From Glycomyces tenuis DSM 44171 (GTDB taxonomy: Bacteria; Actinomycetota; Actinomycetes; Mycobacteriales; Micromonosporaceae): a stretch of 64,000 nucleotides of DNA. Location of the stretch: positions 96,173 to 160,172 of the forward strand of contig NZ_ATYW01000022.1 in NCBI RefSeq assembly GCF_000427885.1, given 5' to 3'. Of this stretch, positions 8,551-16,278 are shown in pieces (position 1 is the first letter of the stretch; every line of letters begins with the position of its first letter). The position numbers and the translations under genes were made by a program. Under the pieces are notes generated by a model. The model had not been told where the DNA came from and did no database searches. It worked only from the letters and a program-made list of their open reading frames with translations.

Positions 8551-9234
8551 TCAGGATCCGGCGCGGAGCCGTTCGAGGCCCTCGAGGATCAGATCGAGCC
8601 CGAACTCGAACTCGGCCTGGTAGTCGCACCAGCCCAGCCGCCCCGACGAGCCGTGGGCGGCCTCGGCGACCATCGCGGCCAGATGCGGGACCTGTTCGGC
8701 CATGGCCGCCACCGCCTCCTGGGGCATCGCCTCGCCTCCGCCGGCCGGCTCGAACAGCTCCTGCGAGAAGCCCAGGGCCCGGCTCCCCAGGGCGTGCAGC
8801 GCCCGATGCCCCAGGTCGTAGCTGAAGCCGCCGCGCAGCATCAGCGCCAGCAGGCCGTCGTAGTAGCGGGCCACCGGCAGACTCCCCCCCGTGCGCGTCT
8901 CGAACACGCCGGGCGCCCACGGGTGGCGCAGCAGCACCTGCCGGGCGGTGAGCACGCGCCGGCGCATCGCCGCCCGCCAGTCGAGGCCGTCCTCGTCCAA
9001 TGCGTCCACCGCCGCGGTGATCTCGGCCATGACGACCTCCACGAGCCCGTCGAGGACGGCCTCCTTGTTCGCCACGTGGTGGTACAGCGACATCGCCTCC
9101 ACGCCGAGCGACTCGGCGAGGCCGCGCATCGTCACCGCCCCGACCCCGCCCGCATCGGCCAGCGCCGCGGCGGCCCGCAGGACGCGCTCCCGGCTCAGAC
9201 GGGCCCCGGTCCCGCTCCCCGTTCCGCCGCCCAT
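8551..9234 (-). CDS. TetR/AcrR-family transcriptional regulator
   Basis: A 227-residue repressor-type protein. The N-terminal helix-turn-helix reads TMRGLAESLGVEAMSLYHHV (about residues 36-55), and the C-terminal ligand domain resembles the tetracycline-repressor class (large alpha-helical dimer domain). The ATG at 9234 is preferred because GGGAGAGGGAG lies 7 nt upstream and TACGGT, a -10-like box, lies about 20 nt further; a GTG at 9267 is an alternative but overlaps that box. It probably binds the paired CTTAC/GTAAG sites downstream of its own stop and controls the oxidoreductase gene. Whether it also represses itself is not visible. Confidence 0.9.
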   Translation of the reverse strand: MGGGTGSGTGARLSRERVLRAAAALADAGGVGAVTMRGLAESLGVEAMSLYHHVANKEAVLDGLVEVVMAEITAAVDALDEDGLDWRAAMRRRVLTARQVLLRHPWAPGVFETRTGGSLPVARYYDGLLALMLRGGFSYDLGHRALHALGSRALGFSQELFEPAGGGEAMPQEAVAAMAEQVPHLAAMVAEAAHGSSGRLGWCDYQAEFEFGLDLILEGLERLRAGS

Positions 9235-9297
9235 CGCCGCACTCCCTCTCCCTGGTCGCGAAGCCACCGTACAGCCCGCTGCCGGGCCGCCTCGCCC

Positions 9298-10284
9298 CTA
9301 CCGCCGCTCGGGCAGCGGCTCGCCGAACACCGGCAGGCCCGCCTCCGACCAGTCGAACCGTTGGAGACGGCAGTGCCGGTCGGGGTTGTCGAGCGGGTCG
9401 CCCTCGATCTCGGCGTAGGCGCGGGCGTGGAAGACCAGCACGTCGCGCCCGTCCTCGTCGACGGTGAACGCGTTGTGGCCGGGCCCGTAGATCCCGTTCG
9501 CCTCGCTGGTGGCGAAGACCGGCTCGTCGTGCTTGGTCCACGAGGCGGGGTCGAGCAGATCGGATCCGACCTCGGCGCTGAGCAGGCCGACGCAGTACTC
9601 GGCGCCGGTCCCCGAGGCGGAGTAGGTGATCAGGACGCGCCCGTCGCGGACGATGGCGTAGGGGCCCTCGTTGACGGCGAAGCGGATCGTCTCCCACGCC
9701 GCCTCGGGCCGCGAGAGCTCGACCGGCTCGCCGGCGAGGGTCCAGGGGTCGGCCAGTTCGGCGAGGTAGAGGCTGGTGTTGGTCTCCGGCAGGGCCGGGT
9801 TGTGCTGGGCCCAGCACAGGTAGCGGCGCCCGGCGCAGGCGAAGGTGGTCGCGTCCAGGGAGAACGAGTCGATCGGGGTCCGGATCCGCCCGCGCTCGGT
9901 CCAGGTGCCCTCCAAGGGGTTCGCTCCGGTGTTCTCCAGGACGTACATGCGGATGCGCCAGACGTCGGCGGTCTCGTCGCCGGCCTCGCCGGCGGCGAAG
10001 TAGACGTACCAGGCGCCGTCGATCCAGTGGAGTTCGGGCGCCCAGATGTGCGAGCCCATCGGGCCGGACTCGTGGGCGGTCCAGATCGTCACCTCCTCGG
10101 CCTCCCGGAGTCCGGCGAGGGACTCCGAGGCGCGCAGCACGATCCGGTCGAAGGACGGGACGGTGGCGGTGAAGTAGTAGCGGCCGTCGCTGTGGCGGAC
10201 GATCTGGGGGTCGGCCCGCTGCTCGATGAACGGGTTCGGGAACCGCCCCGCCGTAGAGTTATCGTTCACATCATGGTCGGTCAT
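9298..10284 (-). CDS. Glycoside hydrolase family 43-like protein
   Basis: A 328-residue five-bladed beta-propeller protein of the GH43 type (arabinofuranosidases and xylosidases). Visible landmarks are FPNPFIEQRADPQIV, with the likely catalytic-base Asp near residue 26, SHIWAPELHW near residue 73, and NEGPYAIV, a candidate general-acid Glu. No signal peptide is present, so it would act in the cytosol on imported oligosaccharides; no transporter is adjacent. I chose ATG at 10284 (MTDHDVND), 6 nt after GGGG; ATG at 10296 would add four residues. The preceding gene on this strand ends 30 nt upstream. Confidence 0.85.
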   Translation of the reverse strand: MTDHDVNDNSTAGRFPNPFIEQRADPQIVRHSDGRYYFTATVPSFDRIVLRASESLAGLREAEEVTIWTAHESGPMGSHIWAPELHWIDGAWYVYFAAGEAGDETADVWRIRMYVLENTGANPLEGTWTERGRIRTPIDSFSLDATTFACAGRRYLCWAQHNPALPETNTSLYLAELADPWTLAGEPVELSRPEAAWETIRFAVNEGPYAIVRDGRVLITYSASGTGAEYCVGLLSAEVGSDLLDPASWTKHDEPVFATSEANGIYGPGHNAFTVDEDGRDVLVFHARAYAEIEGDPLDNPDRHCRLQRFDWSEAGLPVFGEPLPERR

Positions 10285-10314
10285 CACATGCCCCATCTCT
10301 CGGAAAGCAACAGC

Positions 10315-10944
10315 TTACAACTCCACCCGCACCGACCCCGCCGGCTCGACCTCAGCGGCCCCCGCCGTCTGCGACGCCAACCACGCCACGAACACCTCCA
10401 CATCGGCACAGGCCACATCGAAGACCACCACCGAAGCGAAATCCACCCCGCACAACCGCACATCCTCCCGCAACCGCAACAGCCCCTCCAGACTCCCGGC
10501 CCGCCCGTAGTCGAGCCGCACCCGCAGCCGCGACCACACCGCCACCACCACCGTCCCGGCCCCCTCGACCGCCCGCGACACCGCCCCGCCATAGGCCCGC
10601 ACCAAACCACCAGCACCCAGCTTCACCCCACCGAAATACCGCGACACCACCGCCAACACCTCACTGAGACCACGCCCCCGCAACACCTCCAGCATCGGCG
10701 CCCCCGCCGTCCCCCCAGGCTCCCCGTCATCACCCGACCGCTCGACCGCACCACCACCGAGAATGTAAGCCGTGCAATGATGCGAAGCACCCCACATCGC
10801 CCGCCGCCGCTCGGCGATCCGCTCCCGCACCGCCGCCTCATCGGCCACCCGGTACACCGTGCAGACGAACCGCGACCGCATCACCACCGACTCGGCAGTG
10901 AACTCCGGCACCGCCAAGGTCCGCACCGGATCAGCCGACGACAC
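10315..10944 (-). CDS. yigZ: YigZ/IMPACT-family protein (UPF0029)
   Basis: A 209-residue protein. The family signature is clear: RSRFVCTVYRV, the HHCTAYIL strand, DDGEPGGTAGAPML around residues 72-85, and YFGGVKLGAGGLVRAYG around residues 102-118, followed by a ferredoxin-like C-terminal domain (DUF1949 type). YigZ/IMPACT proteins are linked to translation control, but their biochemical role in bacteria is unclear. The GTG start overlaps the last 14 bases of the response-regulator gene, so the two are probably translationally coupled. Gly and Val codons end mostly in G, unlike other minus-strand genes nearby. Confidence 0.92.
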   Translation of the reverse strand: MSSADPVRTLAVPEFTAESVVMRSRFVCTVYRVADEAAVRERIAERRRAMWGASHHCTAYILGGGAVERSGDDGEPGGTAGAPMLEVLRGRGLSEVLAVVSRYFGGVKLGAGGLVRAYGGAVSRAVEGAGTVVVAVWSRLRVRLDYGRAGSLEGLLRLREDVRLCGVDFASVVVFDVACADVEVFVAWLASQTAGAAEVEPAGSVRVEL

Positions 10945-11572
10945 CGTGCTCCCACGCCCAGATCGCGATCTCCGTGCGATTGCGCGCCCCCAACTTCATC
11001 CGCACCGCCTCCAGATGCGTCTTCACCGTCGAGACCGACACGAACAACGCCCCCGCGATCTCCGCGTTCGTCCGACCCCGCGCCACATGCTCGACCACGT
11101 CCAGCTCACGCTCGGTCAACACCTCCTCGGCCTTCGGACCCCGCGCCACCGGCTCGGCCAGACGCTGCAACAGCCGCACCGTCACCGACGGCGACACCAG
11201 CGACTCCCCGTCAGAAGCCGCCCGCACCGCCTCCACCAGCAGCGTCGGACCCGAATCCTTCAACAAGAACCCCGTCGCACCCGACCGCAACGCCCCGTAC
11301 ACGTACTCATCGGTATCGAACGTGGTCACCACCACGATCCGCGGACCCGAACCACCCGCCAGCAACGTCCGCGTCGCCTCCAAGCCGTCCAACCGCGGCA
11401 TCCGGATATCGAACAGACACACGTCCGGGCGATGCCGACGCGCCTGCGCCACCGCCTCCACACCGTCGGCGGCATCGGCCACGACCTCCATGTCGCTCTG
11501 CGCATCGATAATCGCCCGGAACCCGGCCCGCACCATCTCCTGATCGTCGGCGATCAGCACTCGGATTGTCAC
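10931..11572 (-). CDS. NarL/LuxR-family response regulator without an adjacent kinase
   Basis: A 213-residue two-domain regulator. The receiver domain carries Asp9/Asp10, the phosphorylation site Asp55 in CLFDIRMPRLDG, Thr83/84 and the Lys in GFLLKDSG. The LuxR helix-turn-helix is LTERELDVVEHVARGRTNAE onward, about residues 150-200. No histidine kinase gene is adjacent: upstream is a small membrane protein and downstream is yigZ, which overlaps it. The GTG start lies 6 nt after TAGTCT, so the mRNA appears leaderless and the yigZ pair would start here. Confidence 0.93.
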   Translation of the reverse strand: MTIRVLIADDQEMVRAGFRAIIDAQSDMEVVADAADGVEAVAQARRHRPDVCLFDIRMPRLDGLEATRTLLAGGSGPRIVVVTTFDTDEYVYGALRSGATGFLLKDSGPTLLVEAVRAASDGESLVSPSVTVRLLQRLAEPVARGPKAEEVLTERELDVVEHVARGRTNAEIAGALFVSVSTVKTHLEAVRMKLGARNRTEIAIWAWEHGVVG

Positions 11573-11581
11573 ACGTGCAGA

Positions 11582-11956
11582 CTAGCGGCCCGCACCGACC
11601 AGCTCGAGCTCACCGGTGTTCCCCATGTCGAACACCGCGGCAGGCGCCTCCACCGACCCGACCGGCGCCGACTCACCACTCGCCTCCGCGCCCGCCGCAG
11701 CGGTCGCCACCGCCTCACGATGCCGCACGACCAAGGTCACCGACACCATGACCAGCCACGACACCTCCAAGATGATCAGGCCCCAGTCGGCGCCCATGAT
11801 CGCCGAAGCGAGCAGAATGACCCCACCAGAGGCCACGATCAGCAGCGACGTCGGCTGCGTCGCCGTGATACGACGAGTCTGAATGAGCAGATAGTTGGCC
11901 ACGCACAGCAGCGCCCCGGCGATCTGGAGCACCATGCGCAGGTCGAAGTCCAGCAT
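11582..11956 (-). CDS. Small membrane protein of the CBU_0592 type
   Basis: A 124-residue protein. Three hydrophobic helices fill residues 7-80: MVLQIAGALLCVANYLL, LLIVASGGVILLASAIMGA and GLIILEVSWLVMVSVTLVV. A soluble Ala/Glu-rich tail follows. The pattern IAGALLCVANYLL with a later W/L-rich third helix matches small CBU_0592-like membrane proteins of unknown function. ATG at 11956 is chosen because GAGAAGGA lies 10 nt upstream; an in-frame GTG 24 nt earlier is possible. It ends 9 nt before the response regulator's start, and that regulator's own -10 box overlaps this stop region. Confidence 0.7.
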   Translation of the reverse strand: MLDFDLRMVLQIAGALLCVANYLLIQTRRITATQPTSLLIVASGGVILLASAIMGADWGLIILEVSWLVMVSVTLVVRHREAVATAAAGAEASGESAPVGSVEAPAAVFDMGNTGELELVGAGR

Positions 11957-12080
11957 TGCAGCGAAATCCTTCTCAGTCACAGGTTCAAGACACGAACGCA
12001 CGCCAACACCGCCGCACCGCGGCGACGTGCAAAAAAGAGAGGTGAGAAAAGTAGGGGGACCTCGGGAGGGGCAGCCCCGA

Positions 12081-12272
12081 TCAGACGGCGGCGGCCCGCG
12101 CACTCGGACGGCTCCGCGCCGTCACCACGGCCGTCGCACCGCGAAGCACCCTGGTCTGAAGCGACCCACAAGCGCACCGCGTCCACATCGTGACGCCCGA
12201 CGGTGTCGGATGCACAGAGACAGTCGTCACCGGATCGTCATCAGGCCAACCACAAAACGGGCAGCACAGCAT
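12081..12272 (-). CDS. Small zinc-ribbon-like protein
   Basis: A 63-residue protein. CPFC at residues 4-7 and CAC at 33-35 (in WTRCACGSLQTRV) could bind one zinc. The block SVHPTPSGVTMWTRC between them looks structured rather than low-complexity. Start: ATG with the very strong Shine-Dalgarno GAGGAGGAAGG 4 nt upstream, which is the main reason to call it a gene. The C-terminus is Arg/Ala-rich. It is divergent from the LysR gene, with 163 bp between the starts. Its role is unknown; similar short zinc-ribbon proteins occur in actinobacteria. Confidence 0.65.
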   Translation of the reverse strand: MLCCPFCGWPDDDPVTTVSVHPTPSGVTMWTRCACGSLQTRVLRGATAVVTARSRPSARAAAV

Positions 12273-12380
12273 GAGCCTTCCTCCTCACAGGATGTCTGAA
12301 AACATGAGATCGTCGCGGGTCGACGCCCGCACATCGAATGTAAGACCTCATTCGCCCGGGGCACAACACACCGGCAGCCT

Positions 12381-12395
12381 GAGTTTGCGAAACTC
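12381..12395. promoter_or_regulatory. Perfect palindrome upstream of lysR-type gene
   Basis: GAGTTT-GCG-AAACTC is a 15-bp perfect inverted repeat, 41 bp before the LysR GTG start, in the divergent intergenic region. It is a candidate autoregulatory site. It does not fit the classic LysR T-N11-A spacing, so the assignment is tentative. Confidence 0.45.
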
Positions 12396-12435
12396 ACTGT
12401 GAAGCGAAGGCTTAAGCGTCAAGGAGGCCCACACC

Positions 12436-13383
12436 GTGATCGATCTGCGCCGACTCCACGTCCTGCGCGCCATCGCCCACCACGGCACCGTCTCCGGCGC
12501 CGCCAAATCCCTGCACATGTCCACCTCCGCCGCCTCACAGCAGATCCGCCTCCTCTCCAAAGAACTCGGCGTCCCCCTCCTCGAACCCCACGGCCGCCGC
12601 GTCCGCCTCTCCTCCGCCGCCCAGATCCTCCTCGCCCACATCGACGCCATCGAAGCCATGTGGCGCCTCGCCGAAGCCGAACTCCAAGCCACCGAAGGCG
12701 AACCCTCCGGCCTCCTGCGCCTGTGCGGATTCCCCACCGCCATCGCCACCCTCCTCGCCCCCCTCGTCGACCGCGCCCGCACCCGCCACCCCGCCCTCGA
12801 ACTGCGCCTCCGCGAAACCGAAGCCTCCGAAAGCTTCGACCTCCTCTTCGCCGGCGAAGCCGACCTCGCCCTCGTCGAAGCCACCCCCGACAACCCGCCC
12901 CCCGAAGACATCCGCTTCGACTCCCAAACCGTCTTCAACGACCCCTTCGACCTCGTCGTCCCCGCAGACCACCACCTCACCGACACCACCACCATCGACC
13001 TGCGCTCACTCGAACGCGAACCCTGGGTCATCGGCGTCCCCGGCTCCATCCACCGCCGCCACGTCCTCACCGCCTGCTCCAACGCCGGATTCCGCCCCAC
13101 CGTCATCGGCGAAGCCCGCGAATGGAACGTCATCGCCATCATGGTCGCCCACGGACTCGGCGTCGCCCTCGTCCCCCGCCTCGTCGACCTCCCACCCCAC
13201 CTCGACCTCACCCGCATCCCCGTCTCCGGCCCCTTCACCCCATTCCGCCACTTCCGCGCCGTCACCCTCCGCGGCGCCGCCCGCCGCCCCGCCGTCGCCG
13301 CCGTCATGGAAATCCTCGACGAACTCCTCCGCGAAGCCGAAGGCATCGGCCCCGCCCCAGACCCCTACCCCCAAACCCCCTAG
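12436..13383 (+). CDS. LysR-family transcriptional regulator
   Basis: A 315-residue regulator of typical length. The N-terminal winged helix-turn-helix reads LRAIAHHGTVSGAAKSLHMS then SAASQQIRLLSKELGVPLLE (about residues 9-50), followed by a periplasmic-binding-like co-inducer domain. GTG start with AAGGAGG 8 nt upstream. It lies 54 bp before the murA-like gene on the same strand and may regulate it or the divergent zinc-ribbon gene. Glu is largely encoded by GAA and third positions are almost all C, unlike genes outside 10.3-14.8 kb. The ligand is unknown. Confidence 0.92.
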   Translation: MIDLRRLHVLRAIAHHGTVSGAAKSLHMSTSAASQQIRLLSKELGVPLLEPHGRRVRLSSAAQILLAHIDAIEAMWRLAEAELQATEGEPSGLLRLCGFPTAIATLLAPLVDRARTRHPALELRLRETEASESFDLLFAGEADLALVEATPDNPPPEDIRFDSQTVFNDPFDLVVPADHHLTDTTTIDLRSLEREPWVIGVPGSIHRRHVLTACSNAGFRPTVIGEAREWNVIAIMVAHGLGVALVPRLVDLPPHLDLTRIPVSGPFTPFRHFRAVTLRGAARRPAVAAVMEILDELLREAEGIGPAPDPYPQTP

Positions 13384-13437
13384 GGCCGGTGCCCCCGAAC
13401 CCCACAGAAACACCCCCGACTCCGCTAGTCTGACGCC

Positions 13438-14796
13438 ATGCTCGAGACCGAAGCCGGCACGCGCCCCACCTCAACGGCCCCCATCCACCTGCGCGTCCGC
13501 GGCGGCGTCACCCTCTCCGGCTCCATCGACGTCAAAACCTCCAAGAACGCCGGCGTCGCACTCCTATGCGCCAGCCTCCTCAACAAAGGCACCACCACCC
13601 TCCGCCGCGTCGCCCGCATCGAAGAGGTCAACCGCATCCTCCGCGTCCTCGCCAGCATGGGCGTCCGCTACCGCTGGCTCGGCCCCGACGGCGACCTCGA
13701 AATCGACCCACCCGACCACCTCGACCTCACCCGCATCGACGCCGACGCCGCCCGCCGCACCCGATCCATCATCATGTTCCTCGGCCCCCTCCTCCACGAA
13801 TACCCCGAATTCGAACTCCCCTTCGCCGGCGGCTGCGAACTCGGCGACCGCACCGTCGAACCCCACATGGTCGCCCTCCGCCGCTTCGGCCTCTCCGTCG
13901 AAACCTCCCACGGCTGCTACCACGCCTCCGTCAAAGAGAAGACCGAACCCCCCGGCACCATCGTCCTGACCGAACGCGGCGACACCGTCACCGAAAACGC
14001 CATCATGGCCGCCGCACGCCACCCCGCACCCACCACCATCCGCAACGCCTCATGCAACTACATGGTCCAAGACCTCTGCTTCTACCTCGAACGACTCGGC
14101 GTCCGCATCGACGGCATCGGCACCACCACCATCACCGTCCACGGCCGCGAGACCATCGACGTCGACATCGACTACGCCCCCTCCGAAGACCCCATCGAAG
14201 CCTGGAGCCTCATCACCGCCGGCATCGTCACCCAATCCGAGATCACCGTCCGCCGCGTCCCCATCGAATTCGTCGAAATCGAACTCGCCCTCGCCGAAGA
14301 AATGGGCCTGCGCTACACCTGCGACACCGAATACCTCGCCGCCAACGGCCGCACCCGCCTGCTCGACCTCACCGTCCACCCCTCCGAGCTCCACGCCCCC
14401 ATCGACAAGATCCACCCCATGCCCTTCCCCGGCCTCAACATCGACAACCTCCCCTTCTTCGCCCTCATCGCCTCCTGCGCCGAGGGCTCCACACTCATCC
14501 ACGACTGGGTCTACGAGAACCGGGCGATCTACCTCACCGAACTGAACCGACTCGGCGGACGCGTCCGCCTCCTCGACCCACACCGGATCTATGTGGACGG
14601 ACCGATCCGCTGGTCCGGCACCGAAGTCGTCTGCCCACCCGCCCTGCGCCCCGCCGTCGTCCTCCTCCTCGCCATGCTCTGCGCCAAAGGCACCTCAGTG
14701 CTGCGCCACGTCAACGTCATCCACCGCGGCTACGAACGACTCACCGAACGACTCAAAAAACTCGGCGCCGAGATCGAGGTCTTCTGGGGCGACTGA
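13438..14796 (+). CDS. murA: UDP-N-acetylglucosamine 1-carboxyvinyltransferase (MurA homologue)
   Basis: A 452-residue EPSP-synthase-fold protein, slightly longer than usual MurA (about 420). It transfers enolpyruvate from PEP to UDP-GlcNAc, the first committed step of peptidoglycan synthesis. Expected catalytic residues are all present: Lys36-Asn37 (SKNAGV), Cys133 in FAGGCELGDR, which is the fosfomycin-reactive position, Asp336 in FPGLNIDNLPF, and Arg404 in PPALRPAVV. Both half-domains are divergent (e.g. DTVTENAIM replaces the usual GATEN). The ATG lies 6 nt after TAGTCT, so it likely has its own leaderless promoter. It may be a second MurA paralogue, as many actinomycetes keep the housekeeping murA elsewhere; the window cannot settle that. 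Confidence 0.88.
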   Translation: MLETEAGTRPTSTAPIHLRVRGGVTLSGSIDVKTSKNAGVALLCASLLNKGTTTLRRVARIEEVNRILRVLASMGVRYRWLGPDGDLEIDPPDHLDLTRIDADAARRTRSIIMFLGPLLHEYPEFELPFAGGCELGDRTVEPHMVALRRFGLSVETSHGCYHASVKEKTEPPGTIVLTERGDTVTENAIMAAARHPAPTTIRNASCNYMVQDLCFYLERLGVRIDGIGTTTITVHGRETIDVDIDYAPSEDPIEAWSLITAGIVTQSEITVRRVPIEFVEIELALAEEMGLRYTCDTEYLAANGRTRLLDLTVHPSELHAPIDKIHPMPFPGLNIDNLPFFALIASCAEGSTLIHDWVYENRAIYLTELNRLGGRVRLLDPHRIYVDGPIRWSGTEVVCPPALRPAVVLLLAMLCAKGTSVLRHVNVIHRGYERLTERLKKLGAEIEVFWGD

Positions 14797-14825
14797 ACTC
14801 GCACCGATATGTGAAACTGCACCGT

Positions 14826-15410
14826 ATGAACCTCGTCCCCGACCTCGCACCCGACAACTACGCGCTGCTGCGCCTGATGCTCGCCCACCTGCGGCATCTA
14901 GAGAAGAAGAACGGCGAAAGGCTGTCCGCCCCGCAGTGGACCATCGCCGCGCAATCGGCCAAGACGGTCGCGGCCGCCAAATTCCCCGGCCACGTGATCG
15001 ACCCCGACGACATCCCCATGATCATCGGCACCGGCGCACCCGGACGCCACCGGCACCTGTACACCTCGATGCCGTGCCCGCCGAGCGTGGCCGCCGCGGC
15101 CGACGAGTCCGATGTCGCGATCTTCATCTACAACCGGCGCGGCCGAATCCAGCCGGCGAACCGCACCGCCACCGCCCGGCAGCCCCGCCCCTGGTACCCG
15201 CCGGCCAAGGCAGACGTCCCCATGGGCATGATGAGCGACGCCGCCTGGGGACCGGTCGAACAGGCCATCGGCGAGACGGACACGATGGGCGACGAGACCG
15301 GACGTCCGGGCGTCTTCGAGGCCGCCGCCGGCTGGCTCGTCCTCCTGGTCTTCCTGGTCTTCCTCGCCGGATCGGCCTACCTCGCCCTGTGGTTCTTCGA
15401 CATCGTCTGA
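14826..15410 (+). CDS. Tail-anchored membrane protein of unknown function
   Basis: A 194-residue protein that I do not recognise. The N-terminal 60 residues are helical and hydrophilic (LLRLMLAHLRHLEKKNGERL), the centre is a Pro/Arg-rich linker, and the last 27 residues form one transmembrane helix (WLVLLVFLVFLAGSAYLALW) with almost no periplasmic tail, which is a tail-anchor layout. It begins 29 nt after murA, has no clear Shine-Dalgarno and could be co-transcribed with it. A hairpin with a T-rich tail follows 25 nt after the stop. The composition returns to the window's norm here. Confidence 0.65.
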   Translation: MNLVPDLAPDNYALLRLMLAHLRHLEKKNGERLSAPQWTIAAQSAKTVAAAKFPGHVIDPDDIPMIIGTGAPGRHRHLYTSMPCPPSVAAAADESDVAIFIYNRRGRIQPANRTATARQPRPWYPPAKADVPMGMMSDAAWGPVEQAIGETDTMGDETGRPGVFEAAAGWLVLLVFLVFLAGSAYLALWFFDIV

Positions 15411-15435
15411 CCCACGGAGCCGCTCTGTTCTCGGT

Positions 15436-15470
15436 GAGCGCGCGGGCGAAGCCCGCGCTCCTCATTTTCG
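15436..15470 (+). terminator. Rho-independent-like terminator
   Basis: The segment folds as a GAGCG/CGCTC plus GCGGGC/GCCCGC stem with a 2-nt bulge and GAA loop, followed by CTCATTTTC. It ends the LysR-murA-membrane protein group. Confidence 0.65.
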
Positions 15471-15516
15471 AATGGGTTCGGTCCGGAGCACCGGAGAGGT
15501 TCTTTACCTCGAATCC

Positions 15517-15526
15517 GATATATATC
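15517..15526. promoter_or_regulatory. AT-rich palindrome upstream of padR
   Basis: GATATATATC is a perfect 10-bp palindrome in a locally AT-rich patch; a related CGAGATATATTG lies at 15651-15662, close to the padR start. They are candidate PadR operator half-sites, by position only. The rest of 15471-15684 shows no gene. Confidence 0.35.
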
Positions 15527-15684
15527 TGTTAAGAACGGAAGCTGTACCGCCATGCGCTCGCCCGGCCCGCTTTCGCTTGGCGTGGGGGTTTTCGGGCGCG
15601 GCCGCGCTGGGATCGGTCAAGAAAATCCGCGGAAAGCTCTGTCTCGTAGTCGAGATATATTGTTGAATCTGCAATGATATGGGC

Positions 15685-16254
15685 ATGTTGAAGATGGCCA
15701 TACTCGGATTCCTGCGGGACTTCCCGCTCCACGGCTACGACCTCAAGAACCGGGTCGCCGCCCTGGCCGGCCACGTCCGGCCCATCGCCGACGGCACGCT
15801 CTATCCGACCATCAAGAAGCTCGAAGAGGCCGGCTGCCTCACCAGGCGCACCGCGCCCGGCTCGGTGGCCGCGCCCCGCCACATGCTCGAGATCACCCAG
15901 GAGGGCACCGACCAGCTGCGCCGCTGGCTGCGCAACCCCGAACCGGTCTTCATCACCGACGACAACAAGTGGTACGTGCTCCTGGCGTTCCTCCACCACC
16001 TGGACAACCCGCGCGAGCAGTCGATCGTGCTGGCCCGCAGGCGCGAATACCTCGACCAGCCGACGCAGCTGTTCTACGACGAGCAGGGGCGCCCCGTGCC
16101 GCCCGAACAGCTCGACTCACCGTTCCGCAAGGGCCTCATGCAGATCCACCGCTCGGTCAACCTGAACGAGATCGACTGGCTCGACGGCCAGATCGCCGAA
16201 CTCGACCGCCGCGCCGGCTACACCGTCGCCCACGGCGCGGCGGAGCGGTCTTGA
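15685..16254 (+). CDS. PadR-family transcriptional regulator
   Basis: A 189-residue protein. The N-terminal PadR winged helix is clear: MLKMAILGFLRDFPLHGYDL and then DGTLYPTIKKLEEAGCL (about residues 35-51). The C-terminal domain (about residues 90-175) is the alpha-helical dimerisation part (PadR C-terminal type), with EQLDSPFRKGL. I prefer ATG at 15685, which gives the standard family N-terminus; ATG at 15679 adds MG. Neither has a Shine-Dalgarno; AATGAT lies 6 nt before 15685. It converges with the Hsp70-like gene. The target is unknown. Confidence 0.9.
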   Translation: MLKMAILGFLRDFPLHGYDLKNRVAALAGHVRPIADGTLYPTIKKLEEAGCLTRRTAPGSVAAPRHMLEITQEGTDQLRRWLRNPEPVFITDDNKWYVLLAFLHHLDNPREQSIVLARRREYLDQPTQLFYDEQGRPVPPEQLDSPFRKGLMQIHRSVNLNEIDWLDGQIAELDRRAGYTVAHGAAERS

Positions 16255-16278
16255 ACCGGTCTGGCGGCACGGCGCCGG

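Noticed and set aside
7492..11511. 1339-codon plus-strand open frame
   Set aside because: Antisense to several real genes with motifs; Gly/Val/Arg-rich composition of a shadow frame.
12381..12395. Classic LysR T-N11-A site
   Set aside because: The palindrome lacks T and A at that spacing, so it is listed only as a palindrome.
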